64,000 nucleotides of DNA from assembly GCF_002575655.3 (NCBI RefSeq), contig NC_053039.3, forward strand, positions 221,483,622 to 221,547,621, read 5' to 3'. Source of the DNA: Aegilops tauschii subsp. strangulata (taxonomy: Eukaryota > Streptophyta > Magnoliopsida > Poales > Poaceae). Positions 22,261 through 32,944 of this stretch are shown in pieces. Under the pieces are notes generated by a model. That model was not told where the DNA came from. It was given only the letters and a program-made list of their open reading frames with translations, and did not search any database. Numbering within the stretch: position 1 is the first letter of the stretch; each line of letters begins with the position of its first letter. The translations under genes and the position numbers were made by a program.

Positions 22261-24573
22261 AGCTTAACCCATTGCTTGTCGTCAATTCAGTTGACAAACT
22301 GAAAGTGATAAATAAAAACTTTTACAAACTCTCTTTGATCTTGTTGTTGCAAATATGTAAAGCCAGCATTCAAGTTTTCAGCAAAGATTATGAACTAACC
22401 ATATTCACAATAACATTTAGGTCTCACATTTACTCATATCAATGGCATAATCAACTAGCGAGCAATAACAATAAATCTCGGATGACAACACTTTTCCAAA
22501 ACAATCATGATATGATATAACAAGATGGTATCTCGCTAGCCCTTTTTGAGACCGCAAAACATAAATGCAGAGCACCCCTGAAGATCAAGGACTGACTAGA
22601 CATTGTAATTCATAGCAAAAGAGATCCAGTCACAGTCATACTCAATATCAACTAATAGAAAAGCATACAAATGACAGTGGTGCTCCCTAACCGGTGCCTT
22701 TTATAAGAGGATGATGGCTCAGAAATAAAAGTAAATAGATAGGCCCTTCGCAGAGGGAAGCAGGGATTTGCAGAGGTGCCAGAGCTCGAGTTTTTCAAAC
22801 AGAGATAAATAATATTTTGAGCGGTATGCTTTCATTGTCAACATAACAACCAAGAGATCTCGGTATCTTCCATACTAGATACATTATAGGTGGTTCCCAA
22901 ATAGAATGGTAAAGTTTATACTCCCCCACCACCAACAAGCACATTCCATGGCTGGTCCGAAACAACTGGTACCGTCCAACTAACAATAGTCCTGGGGGAG
23001 TTTTGTTTGCAATTATATTTTGATTTGATTTGAGCATGTGACTGGGCATCCTGGTTACCAGCCCTTCTCTCGTGAATGATGAGCGGAGTCCACTCATCAT
23101 GAGAATGACCCACCTAGCATGGAAGATACTGACAGCCCCCAGTCGCTACATGAGCGATTCGGGCATACAAAACAGATTATCATTTGAAGGTTTAGAGTTT
23201 GGCACATGCAAATTTACATGGAACGGCAGGTAAATACCGCATATATGTAGATATGGTGGACTCATATGGAGCAACTTTGGGTTTATGGAAGTGGATGCAC
23301 AAGCAGTATTCCCGCTTAGTACAAGTGAAGGCTAGAAAAAGACTAGGGAGCGACCAACTAGAGAGCGACAACAGTCATAAACATGCATTGAGATTAACCA
23401 ACAATGAGTGCAAGCATGAGTAGGATATAAATCACCATGAACATAAATATCTTGGAGGCTATGTTGATTTTGTTTCAACTACATGTGTGAACATGTGGCA
23501 AGTCAAGCCACTCGAATCATTCAAAGGAGGATACCATCCTATCATACTACATCACAACCATTTTAAAAGCATGTTGGCACGCAAGGTAAACCATTATAAA
23601 CTCCTAGCTAGTTAAGCATGGCATGAGTAACTATAATCTCTAATTGTCACTGCAAACATGTTTCATTCACAATGGGCTGAATCAAGAACGATGAACTAAT
23701 CATATTTACAAAAACAAGATAGGTCGTGTTCATACCAGCTTTTCCTCATCTCAATCATTTCATCATATCGTCATTATTGCCTTTCACTTGCACGACCGAA
23801 CAGTGTGGATAATAATAATAGTGCATGTGCATTGGACTAAGCTGGAATCCGCAAACATTTATTCAAAGGAGAAGACAAGGTAATATGGGCTCTTTGTTAG
23901 ATCAACAATAATGCATATGAGAGCCACTCAACATTTTCATCGTGGTCTTATCCTCTCGACCCCCAAAGAAAAGAAAAGAATTTCAAAGAAACACACTCAA
24001 ATGTTTTTGGAGTTTTTGTTTTTCTGAAGAAAGTAAAACAAGAACGAGAAAAACTATTTACACGGGAAAGCTCCCAACAAGCAAAAGAAGAATGAGAAAT
24101 CTATTTGAGTTTTCTTTAAATACTACTACTAAATGAACATGGAAAAGAAACTACACTAAAGTTTTTTGTTTTTTCTTAAGGTTTTTCAAACACACAAGAA
24201 GAAAGCAAGAAAAAGAAATAAACTAACATGGATAATACAATGAAAGAGTATGAACACCGACAACTAGAATGAGTGTGTGAACATGAATGTAATGTCGATG
24301 AGAAATTCGTACTCCCCCAAGCTTAGGCTTTTGGCCTAAGTTGGTCTAGGGCCACGACTGGCCCGGATTATATCCGAAATCATAGTTGGGGTTGTACTGT
24401 GCTATGGCACCTACCGCTTGGCGAGCTGCTTCTTGGAGACGAGCGGCCTCCGCTGCTCTCTCATACTCGTTCGCCTCCTCTCTATTTATAAAATATCTCC
24501 CATTTACCTGAAAATTAAAGAAGGCAGGAGCAGGAAGGGTAATATGGACATCACGTCGTCTGTCAAAGATTAA
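22261..24573 (-). other. Element C non-coding region between second ORF and 3' LTR
   Basis: About 2.3 kb with no ORF longer than about 100 codons and no recognised domain on either strand. AT-rich, with purine runs on the + strand ('aaagaaaagaaaagaa', 23965-24210) and an 'aagcttaggcttttggcctaag' near-palindrome at 24320-24341. Earlier coding trace: the ORF stop lies at about 24574. Confidence 0.6.
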
Positions 24574-24697
24574 TCAGTACTGGAGGGACTGTTCCTTCCT
24601 CTCAAGAAACTGGTAGCGTACCATAGCATTATAATCTAGAAAAGCAGGTGGCAACTCAATATCATTCCCTCTTATGGGTACACCAAGATAATTAGCA
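24574..24697 (-). pseudogene. Element C second ORF, C-terminal part (left of element B)
   Basis: The minus strand reads 'NYLGVPIRGNDIELPPAFLD' and 'RKEQSLQY' before a stop. Joined to 39165 (minus), after removal of element B and its duplicated five bases, the frame continues without a gap: 'GIYATSLA' then 'NYLGVPIR'. Same protein as the entry at 39165-39842. Confidence 0.75.
24693..24697. other. Left target-site duplication of B (tagca)
   Basis: tagca before the LTR. The right copy at 39165-39169 reads tagcc, one base different. Confidence 0.75.
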
Positions 24698-25590
24698 TGT
24701 CGGCGTTCTAGGATCGGGGGTCCCCAGACTTGCCTGCCTGCGGCCCGTGGTGTGGCTCCATTCACGGCCCAGTACGGCTCGTCTTCACCAACAAGTGCTC
24801 AAGACCCTCGCGAGGGGCCAAGCCTCGCGAGGCGGACGACACAAGACCTCCTCGGGAGTGGCCTCGTCAGGCTGGCTCGCGAGGGGCGGAAAGATCAAGG
24901 CGAGGCGAACCTCGCGAGGTTCCAATGACGCAAGCCATGAGGACCAAGGCCAGGCGGGCGCCAGCACGCACAGTGTCCTCGCTTCCTCTTTGGTGCTAAG
25001 GAGGCAAGCACAGGCGATGAGTACCGAGGCATCAGGCAAAGGTTTCCTTATCGGTGCAACGACACCAAGACCAGCAGGACGGCAAGACGGAGGTCACCGT
25101 GGAGCCCAAGACGGCGTCACCACCAGAGCCTTTGGCAGGCGAAGACCACCTTTAGTCAGGATAGCTTGTACTAGCTATCCCCTTTCAAATTGGCCGTTGT
25201 TGGATCCCTTCCCGCTCAATATTTGGGAAGAGGACCAGGGCCTCTATGAATAGGACTAGCCACCACAGTAGGAGACAACTCATCTTGAACTGATTCAGAT
25301 CATCCTCACACCCACCAAGCACAAGAACACCTCTCCTCAGGAGGCTGTTCTTCCCCTTGTACTGTTCATCCTTAGCCCGAGAGGCAATCCACCACACCAC
25401 ACTGGAGTAGGGTATTACACCACAACGGTGGCCCGAACCAGTATAAATCTTGTGTCTCTTGTGTTGCGAGTTTGTCGAGCTAGCCTTTGAGATCGTGGCG
25501 AGGTTGAGGGCGTGATTCGGTAGGGGGAGATCTTTGTGCGCACCCCAGTGTTCAAACCTCAAGGGTTTTGCCGGAACCCGAAATCCGACA
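24698..25590 (+). repeat. Element B 5' LTR
   Basis: Runs TGTCGGCGTT to AATCCGACA, 893 bp. The TATA box is damaged here (tatgaata, 25245-25252), while the 3' copy has tataaata. Contains several 'ctcgcgagg' palindromes (24823, 24870, 24920), some of them lost in the 3' copy by C to T or G to A change. Confidence 0.93.
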
Positions 25591-25592
25591 TT

Positions 25593-25610
25593 TGGCGCGC
25601 CAGGTAGGGG
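25593..25610 (+). other. Element B primer binding site
   Basis: TGGCGCGCCAGGTAGGGG, two bases after the LTR. Perfect complement of the 3' end I recall for plant tRNA-Arg(CCU). Same site in element A. Confidence 0.78.
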
Positions 25611-25667
25611 TGGGCCGGAGCTTTCCTTCCGTAGAACTACGCCTCTCCACCACCGCGCTTCGCCCCC

Positions 25668-26870
25668 ATGGCAGGCGCCGCGCTTCCCGCTCCGACGACT
25701 GATGCCAGCGGCGGGGCCAGGGGCCTCCGAGCCCTGGCCCCCGCCTTGCGGCAGGTATGGTGGCCGCCCAAGTTCAAGCCGGAGATGCCACCACGCTACG
25801 ACGGCGCGGCGGACCCGGTGGCCTTCCTGCTGGCGTACGAGGAGGCCGTCCTTCAGGCCGGGGGCGACGACAAGGTCATGGCCAACTGGCTTCCCATGGC
25901 CCTCACTGGCGTGCCGCGCGCCTGGCTACTCAACCTCCCCGAATCCACGATGGCATCTTGGGAGGAGCTGCGCTGCCTCTTCGTCGCGCGCTTCGCGGAA
26001 CCGGCGCCCCACGCGGTCCCAGCCCTCCTCGGCGGCTCGCAGGTGCCACCTTCGGACCGCCACGCCAAGCCGTTCTTTCGCCAGATCAGCACCGCTTTCG
26101 TGTGGCAGGGAGCTCCCCCAGGTTGGGTGGCGCCCAAGGCCGACCTGTCCTTCGATTCGAAAGATCACCCCGCCACCACCGTCGGCTCGGGCGTGCTCTC
26201 GATGCTTTGCACGCCCACCATCTGCCACGTGGCCGTCACCAAGACCCTCATTGATGGCGGCGCTGGCCTCAACATGCTCTCGGTGGAGGCCTTCAGCCTC
26301 CTTCACGTGCCAGTCGAGCGGCTCGGCCCCAACAATCCCTTCTCCGGCGTCGGAGGCGGCTCCTCCAGCCCCCTGGGGCTGATCCGTCTTCCCGTGACCT
26401 TCGGCACCCGCGACAACTACCGCACCGACCTGATCGATTTCGACGTCGCCCACATCGGCCTCCCGTACAACGCTATCCTTGGGTACCCGGCTCTAGCTCA
26501 GTTCATGGCGGTGACCCATCCGGCCTACAACCTCATGAAGATGCCTGGGAGCAAGGACGTCCTCACCATAGTGGGGGATACAAAGGAGGCTCTGGCAGCA
26601 CTCAAGCTTGCCCTCAAGACCGCCGTGGCAGCGCAACCAGCTGATATGGGAGCCTCCGGAGCTAAGGCGGCCGCACCAACCAAGAAGAAGCAGTTGTTCA
26701 CTCAAGACCAGGCAGAAACCAAGCAGGTGCCGGTCGAGGAAGACGGGTCCTCAGGGGCCACCTTCACCATAGGCGCCAACCTCGACCCCGACCAAGAGGA
26801 AGCACTGGTGAAGTTCTTGCGCGCAAACAAGGAAGTATTCGCCTGGGAGCCCGATCAGCTGGTAGGGGTC
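25668..26870 (+). pseudogene. Element B gag-protease, internally shortened
   Basis: The open frame starts at the ATG at 25668 ('MAGAALPAPTTDASGG') and runs 400 codons to the insertion of K. Residues about 25-120 are gag ('WPPKFKPEMPPRYDGAADPV', 'KVMANWLPMALTGVPRAWLL', 'SWEELRCLFVARFAEP'). The sequence then jumps straight to 'FFRQISTAFVWQG' and the protease, so the second half of the capsid and the zinc knuckle are deleted compared with element A. Protease: 'KTLIDGGAGLNMLS' and 'LPYNAILGYPALAQFMA'. The last residues ('LVKFLRANKEVFAWEPDQLVG') are the start of RT. The frame is open, but the protein lacks nucleic-acid-binding parts. Confidence 0.85.
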
Positions 26871-26871
26871 C
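26867..26871. other. Left target-site duplication of K (ggtcc)
   Basis: Perfect match to 32940-32944 on the other side of K. Confidence 0.95.
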
Positions 26872-27517
26872 TGTCGTGGAATTGTCACGGCAGATGTCCT
26901 AATGAAAGGACTTAGTCGTGAGGCCAGCGCATCTATGTAGTAGCTTGAGAGGGGTTGAGCGGAATCGAGAGACGCGGCACAAGACAGGGATTTAGACAGC
27001 TTCGGGCCCCAGGAAACATCATCCGGTAATAACCCTACATGCTGTTTGAGGCTAGATCTCATTACGCTCATGAGGGAGTCACCGATAACCGGCTCTTTGT
27101 GTCTAGCCATGGAGATTGTTTCTTCTTCCTTGCCCCTCTTTGGGGAGCCCTGCCCCTCCTTATATATGTTGAAGGGGCGGGTTACATGTGGAGTCCTATT
27201 AGGATTAGGACTAGTCTATCTCTAATACAAACCGGATACAAGTCCTGGTCTTAACTCCCTGTAAGGTAAATATTCGTCATGCCTTTCCTCTTAAACCGGC
27301 CCACCATAGTATGAACCGGCCTTCATGAACCGCCCGTTGGGCCACCGGGTCTTGTCGCTCCTTTGACCCGCCTGCCGGATTACCAATGAATCATAAACCG
27401 CCAGGTCCAAACGGGTCGCCAGTGGATCGTCAAGACTCAGTCGGGTCTCAAGTAAACTGCCAAGTCCGGCCGGGTTATACTTCCGGCCGGTTTACGCCGC
27501 GGGGTATATCCCCGACA
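26872..27517 (-). repeat. Element K 3' LTR (646 bp)
   Basis: Window orientation tgtcgtgg to cccgaca. Compared with the other copy it has about 24 extra bases near 27050 and about 16 extra near 27470. The minus-strand TATA box (atatata) lies at 27167-27161. Confidence 0.92.
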
Positions 27518-28323
27518 TTAGCCCCCAGTTTAATTTGGATTTATCCATGTTAACTGATCCTGTAAAACAAACACAAGAACAAATTTGACAGATTATGCTC
27601 CGGGTTTAAGAATTCTTGTAAACCGACATCTGATCATCCTTAAGTCCTTGTCATTTCCTCCTTCTAGAAAATCCGGGTCAACAAGCCAGCTTCATACTCA
27701 ATTTGCTGACATTGGTTTCTCACAGAGAAATATTGTGAAGAATAATCCACTTGAGTCGGCTTCCAAAGCGCAAGTTTAAGAAATATGGGTCTTGAAATAC
27801 TCATATGATATTCAACCGGTTTGAAGATGTAGAACTTGCCGGTTTATCATTGCCAAAACTGCCGGGTTATAAAAACTGATAATTCTGGGTTATGATTGTT
27901 GCCAACGCCGGTTCATGATTGTTGATGACGCCGGGTTATGATTGTTGCAGACACCGGGTCATAATGATTGGTGATGCCGGGTCAATCTGGTTTGCTCAGA
28001 ACTGAAAATCGGAAGATATTTCTCCCTTATATCCATATTACCTGTCGCCCCCAAGTCTTAAGAGGAGAACATAGTGATAACTTAAGACTTGGTCCAATAA
28101 GTGTTTTCAACCTTGAAGAAATCCGGTTTGTTCATCTCAATGATATAAACTGAATACTCCATATATGTAGCCCCCAAGTGCCGGGTTGTCATGCTTGCAG
28201 CAACCTGGGACTTGTAATTGCTTATAAAAACTTCAATCAGTGTAGCCCCCAAGGGCCGGCTTAGTAAGATAATACTGAACCGGGACTTGATATATACTTC
28301 AATGAAAATAACATCTTATAATG
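27518..28323 (-). other. Element K interior, left part
   Basis: Starts with the polypurine tract (minus ctgggggctaa). The rest is AT-rich and non-coding, with many 'ccgggtt'/'aaccgg' words and three copies of 'gcccccaag' (28047, 28169, 28244). Confidence 0.6.
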
Positions 28324-28326
28324 TAG

Positions 28327-28399
28327 CTTCCATCGTAGGGCTTGAACCCACGTCCACAAGGTTAAGAGCTTTGTGCTTTACCAACTGAGCAATGAACCT
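28327..28399 (-). tRNA. tRNA-Lys(CUU)-like sequence, degenerate, inside element K
   Basis: The minus strand aligns over 73 positions with plant tRNA-Lys(CTT). Nearly identical are the D arm and loop ('GCTCAGTTGGTAAAGC'), the anticodon loop (CTCTTAA, anticodon CTT intact), 'CCTTGTGG' and the T arm ('CGTGGGTTCAAGCCCTACG'). A-box and B-box promoter sequences are recognisable. Both halves of the acceptor stem have decayed and no longer pair, and D and anticodon stems each have a mismatch, so it is a pseudogene. The three bases after the discriminator position read CTA (28326-28324), one transition from the CCA that is added to mature tRNA and not encoded in plant nuclear genes. The primer site of the same element fits the same tRNA. 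Confidence 0.75.
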
Positions 28400-29473
28400 T
28401 TTAATATAATGGATTAAGGCTTGTATACCTTGAATGTTTGACAGGAGCAATTGGTAGCCCCCAAGGGCCGGCTCATTATGATGTGATGAGTCGGGTCTTC
28501 AATAAGGCCAAAAAAATGACTTTGCATTAGCCCCCAAGTGTCATGGTGCATGCTTGCAGCGACATGAGACTCTCATGTAATCTCAATTTGAATAATGCAG
28601 CCCCCAAGTGCCGGGTCGTAAGCCTGCAGCAACTCGGGACTATTCCTTCCATTGTAGAATAAATCATATCCTTTGATAAAATAATAGCCATTGTGCTAAA
28701 GCGACTTTGAAAACCTCAATAATACCGGTTACTAATAACCATAATAAAAATCCAGCCATGTTGGCTATTCAAGATAACATAATCCGGTATGAAAACCTTA
28801 TTCATTCAATATCATAATGAAAATTCAGCCAAGTTTGGCTATTTGAATAATATAACCCAATGATTTATAAGCGCATGATTCCAATGGCGCAATCCAAATA
28901 TATACTGGCGACTTATAGTCCAAAGCCAGGCCGGTTCAATAAACACCGGATAATTTATCATCATGCTTTATTCAACCTGTTTCTGCATACAACAAGTTTA
29001 AAGTGTCCCGGCGGTTTACCGCCGGACGGGTCATAATGCCCAACATATAATCCGGGTTTATAGCCAAGGCTGCTCTTAAGAATAATCAAATATGAAATAT
29101 ATCATACCTGTGACATTGAATCACATTGTTGGTTTTACCAACTTTTTGTAGTAAGGGTGATAATCCCAATCTTGAGTACTGATAACTCCTTCCATATCGT
29201 GCCGGTTTATGATAAAACCGTGCCGGGTTGTGATAAACACCGGATTAACCATATATAATACTGGTGACTTTGAGTCAAAACCAGACCGGGCTGATAGTCT
29301 CCGGATTATAATTTGATTGTATACTGTCAACTTGTAGTTGACGGCCTAACCGGGTTGATAAACACCGGTTTAAAAACGTCACAAATCTTATGAAAACAAA
29401 GAAAACTCAGCAAAAGGCAAATAAAAGGTCCGTTGTAGTCGAGGCTTTTCACGGGCTGACAGGCCCCAAATTT
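28400..29473 (-). other. Element K interior, spacer with dispersed short repeats
   Basis: Non-coding. 'agcccccaag' recurs at 28456, 28529 and 28599 with partly shared following sequence ('tgccgggt...tgcagcaac..gggact'). 'aaataatagccattgtgct' and 'tgaaaattcagccaagtttggct' form a second loose repeat (28680-28850). No ORF or known domain. Confidence 0.55.
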
Positions 29474-29911
29474 GATCAAGAGGTGTTGCTATGGTTCGGG
29501 TTCGACCAAGCCCCCAAGTGATGCTGTGGCATTACGCCGATCAAGAGGTGTTGCTATGGTTCGGGTTCGACCAAGCCCCCAAGTGATGTTGTGGCATTAC
29601 ACCGATCAAGAGGCGTTGCTATGGTTCGGGTTCAACCAAGCCCCCAAGTGATGCTGTGGCATTACGCCGATCAAGAGGCGTAGCTATGGTTCAGATACGA
29701 CCAAGCCCCCAAGTGATGCTGTGGCATTACGCCGATCAAGAGGCGTAGCTATGGTTCGGATACGACCAAGCCCCCAAGTGATGCTGTGGCATTGCGCCGA
29801 TCAAGAGGTGTAGCTATGGTTCGGATACGACCAAGCCCCCAAGTGATGCTGTGGCATTGCGCCGATCAAGAGGTGTAGCTATGGTTCGGATATGACCAAG
29901 CCCCCAAGTGA
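29474..29911 (-). repeat. 65-bp tandem repeat, 6.7 copies
   Basis: Units start at 29474, 29539, 29604, 29669, 29734, 29799 and 29864, always 65 bases apart. The last is cut after about 48 bases. Each begins gatcaagagg and contains 'gaccaagcccccaagtgatg'. Units differ by a few bases (tgttgct/cgtagct, attacgcc/attgcgcc), and neighbours share changes, as after stepwise duplication. Confidence 0.95.
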
Positions 29912-31222
29912 TCAATAATATGATAAGCCAATAAGGCATGATACCCATGTTTGAACTGCGCATCATGGCAGCAGGTCCTCTTTGGCACCCTTTAACTTTT
30001 TGCAAGCGATAAATCCTTCTTGAACCGGATATTGAGAGCTTCAAAGCTTTGTGGGAGAACAGATTTCCCTTAAACCGGATTGCAAACCGGAATCTTCATT
30101 TTCAGCCGGAAATTTTCTGATGGCCTTTCAACTCGAACTTGCAAGAAGTTAATTCCTTTTTGAACTGGACATTTTTAAACCGGATTTGAGCGCTTCAGTG
30201 AGACTGACTTCCCTTGAGCCGGATTTTAAACCGGAATCCTTTCTGATGACCCAGAACTTCTTCATTGAGCCGGGATTTTGTAACTGTCATATAACAGTAG
30301 CCTTCGGGACCGGGTTATCTTTCCCTCCATCGTCCTGGGATTCTTAATTTTGCTGAAACTGGACTGTTTTGCTGAGTCATGTCATCGTAGCCCCCGAGTC
30401 TCAAAGGTGACTCGAGGAGTTGGCTTGAGACTCTCCATATTTGACCGTGATATAAACCGGCATAACTTGTGTATCATTGGTGTTGATAGCATGATGTGAA
30501 TCCATGGAAGGTTGAGGTGACTGCGGTGGTTTATAAATTATCTGTATGAGCCGTGTCAACAACTTGGCCAATGGTTCCTTCCAACGGGCTATTTGAAGTT
30601 ATCCAAACTGTAGTGGCGACGACTTGCGTGCCTGCCCATTGAGCTATCCAGTGCAGACGACGGTTGATAGTATATGATAATTTGCCTCCAATTTGTTGAA
30701 AGAAAAAACTGGGCTACCCAAGCTGTGACTTGCTTTATATTCAATAAACAGCTCATGCAGATAGGTGCGGCCCGGTGTGTTGATGTAGACCAGGCCGCGA
30801 GAGACGGATGACAAAGACGACCGTGGCTTCAGAAGCGACACAGACAGATGAGTCGGCCGCGGTGTTGTAAACCAGCGTGGACGGGCGAATTAGCCACGTC
30901 ATATTGATGTAAACCTGTCTGCAGAATGGCTGTTTGCACATATATTCATCGAGCTTGATGGCATGATAAGATACTAGCGCATTTATAATGGTGGCGCGAG
31001 TTTATGACACAGCCATAGCTTTTGCAGTGAACAATTGTCCTGCATAAACAATATTGCAGACCAAGGCAAAGATAAACTATTCTTTGACAAAAACAATATG
31101 TGCTAAAAATATATTTTAGATGGATATCACCTGATGTGTTTAGGCCGAAAATAATCCGCCATGAAGTTGATGATCACTAGGTGAAACTGAAATCCCTCAC
31201 GGGTGAATCGGCCGTGGGAGCA
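29912..31222 (-). other. Element K interior, no genes seen
   Basis: Non-coding sequence rich in 'aaaccgga' words. One 37-base unit of the repeat described at 31223 ('gacagatgagtcggccgcgg...') is present near 30839-30875. No ORF of interest on either strand. Confidence 0.55.
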
Positions 31223-31400
31223 GACAGATAAACCGGCCACGGTGTTTGTGAGCCGGTGCGGACAAGCAAGTTGTCCTCTGCGTTGTAAGCCGGCGTGGAC
31301 GCGTGAACCGGGCGCGGGGGCGGACAGGCAAGTCATCCGTGGTGTTGTAAGGTGGTGCGGACGGGCGAGTCGGCCGACGAGTTGATGTAAACCGGACCGC
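31223..31400 (-). repeat. About 37-bp direct repeats, five diverged units
   Basis: Units start with gac at 31223, 31261, 31298 (shortened to 25 bases), 31323 and 31360, each with 'gccg..gttgtaagccgg.g.g'-like content. A further unit lies at 30839. Diverged, so older than the 65-bp array. Confidence 0.65.
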
Positions 31401-32313
31401 TGGGGCGATGGCTGTATATAACAACACTATAGGGCAGAGTGGTTGTTTTCAAAAAATTAATAAGTGCTGATAAAAATAAACTAGATGGATATCACCTGAT
31501 TTGTTTGGACGACGGATGATCACCATACGGCGTCCGTAGATAACCAAGATTTTTTGCGTTGACCCTTTCAAGGCGCGGCGGGGAGGCCCCATCACTGCTC
31601 AGGGCGTAGCTCAGCGGGTCAACAGCGCGGGTCAACAGAGGAGTCCGAGCCCGTGGAGAATCTGCTTCTGGGTCGTGGCCGTCCGGCCCTTTATTTTGCT
31701 TTTTTTCTTTTCTTATTTCCATGTTGGAATCAGGATCACGTCATGCCGACTGCCCTCTTCTTTCTGTACACAAGTACTAGTACCAGTACTAGTTGATCTG
31801 ATCTACTCCAATTATTCTCGGACAAGTCCAATCCCGTATCGGACTGCACTTTTTGTAAACGGCCGTACCATCAGTGTTTGACTTGACGCCAACTTATACA
31901 CTTTTTGCCATGGTCGGCACAAGCCCCCGGAGTTCCTTGCAACAAGTAGAAAATCGACCCAGTATTCGCTTCATCTAAGGATGCCTTGATGTACTGGTCG
32001 CTTCGCAGACTTGCTGATTGATTCTTACGTGGGCTGCTGCCGCTGCTATGAAATTTCCCGGGACTTGCGCGTATACACAGTTGAAGTAAGTCTATGGTGG
32101 AAACCCTTCTGCTGGTCTCGGCGACTCGCGACGACAACCAAATCGCAGCCCTAATTTTTCTTGAACCTTTTAACCTCACAAATCGTAATTCCGGACCGAT
32201 GAATTTGATGCGTATGCAAATCTTTTCAGACCGGCTCTTCTTCATCCAGATAATTGCGAGCTCCTCGGTCCCTGGGGAAGATCCCTCCAAGAACTCAACA
32301 CCACCATGCACAG
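31401..32313 (-). other. Element K leader region between primer site and repeats
   Basis: About 0.9 kb with no gag-like ORF. In a coding relative the gag would begin here on the minus strand. Includes short duplications ('ctagtaccagtactag' near 31779). Confidence 0.5.
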
Positions 32314-32331
32314 GCCCCACGGTGGGCGCCA
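32314..32331 (-). other. Element K primer binding site matching tRNA-Lys(CUU)
   Basis: Minus strand TGGCGCCCACCGTGGGGC, two bases from the 5' LTR end. It is the exact complement of GCCCCACGGTGGGCG plus CCA, the 3' end of plant tRNA-Lys(CTT) as I know it. Confidence 0.85.
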
Positions 32332-32333
32332 AC

Positions 32334-32939
32334 TGTCGTGGAATTGTCACGGCAGATGTCCTAATGAAAGGACTTAGTCGTGAGGCCAACGCATCTATGT
32401 AGTAGCTTGAGAGGGGTTGAGCGGAATCGAGAGACGCGACACAAGACAGGGATTTAGACAGCTTCGGGCCCCGGGAAACATAATCCGGTAATAACCCTAC
32501 ATGCTGTTTGAGGGAGTCGCTGGTAAACCGGCTCTTTGTGTCTAGCCCTGGAGATTGTTTCTTCTTCCTTGCCCCTCTTTGGGGAGCCGTGCCCCTCCTT
32601 ATATATGTTGAAGGGGCGGGTTACATGTGGAGTCCTATTAGGATTAGGACTAGTCTATCTCTAATACAAACCGGATACAAGTCCTGGTCTTAACTCCCTG
32701 TAAGGTAAATATTCGTCATGCCTTTCCTCTTAAACCGGTCCACCATAGTATGAACCGGCCTTCATGAACCGCCCGTTGGGCCACCGGGTCTTGTCGCTCC
32801 TCCGACCCGCCTGCCGAATTACCAATGAATCGTAAACCGCCAGGTCCAAACGGGTCGCCAGTGGATCGTGAAGACTCAGCCGGGTCTCAAGTAAACCGCC
32901 AAGTCCGGCCGGTTTACGCCACGGGGTATATCCCTGACA
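32334..32939 (-). repeat. Element K 5' LTR (606 bp)
   Basis: Same ends as the left copy. TATA box (minus atatata) at 32606-32600. Promoter for minus-strand transcription. Confidence 0.92.
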
Positions 32940-32944
32940 GGTCC
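32940..32944. other. Right target-site duplication of K (ggtcc)
   Basis: Identical to 26867-26871. Removing K and one copy restores continuity of element B. Confidence 0.95.

Larger units (their letters stand above)
26872..32939 (-). mobile_element. Element K: complete non-autonomous LTR retrotransposon without coding capacity
   Basis: 6068 bp with two LTRs (26872-27517, 32334-32939) and a perfect GGTCC duplication, inserted at the protease/RT border of B. The orientation is minus: the primer site lies inside the right LTR, and the polypurine tract (minus ctgggggctaa, 27518-27528) lies inside the left LTR. The 4.8-kb interior has no gag or pol in any frame. It holds direct repeats, a tRNA-Lys-like sequence and many copies of a polypurine-like motif. 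It must use proteins of another element. LTR identity is about 97% by hand (about 20 differences in 606) apart from two length differences. Confidence 0.9.

Noticed and set aside
28327..28399. A functional nuclear tRNA-Lys gene
   Set aside because: Acceptor stem halves no longer pair and two other stems have mismatches; it lies within a retrotransposon.
29474..29911. CRISPR array
   Set aside because: Units are contiguous 65-base repeats without unique spacers, in a plant retroelement; no cas genes.
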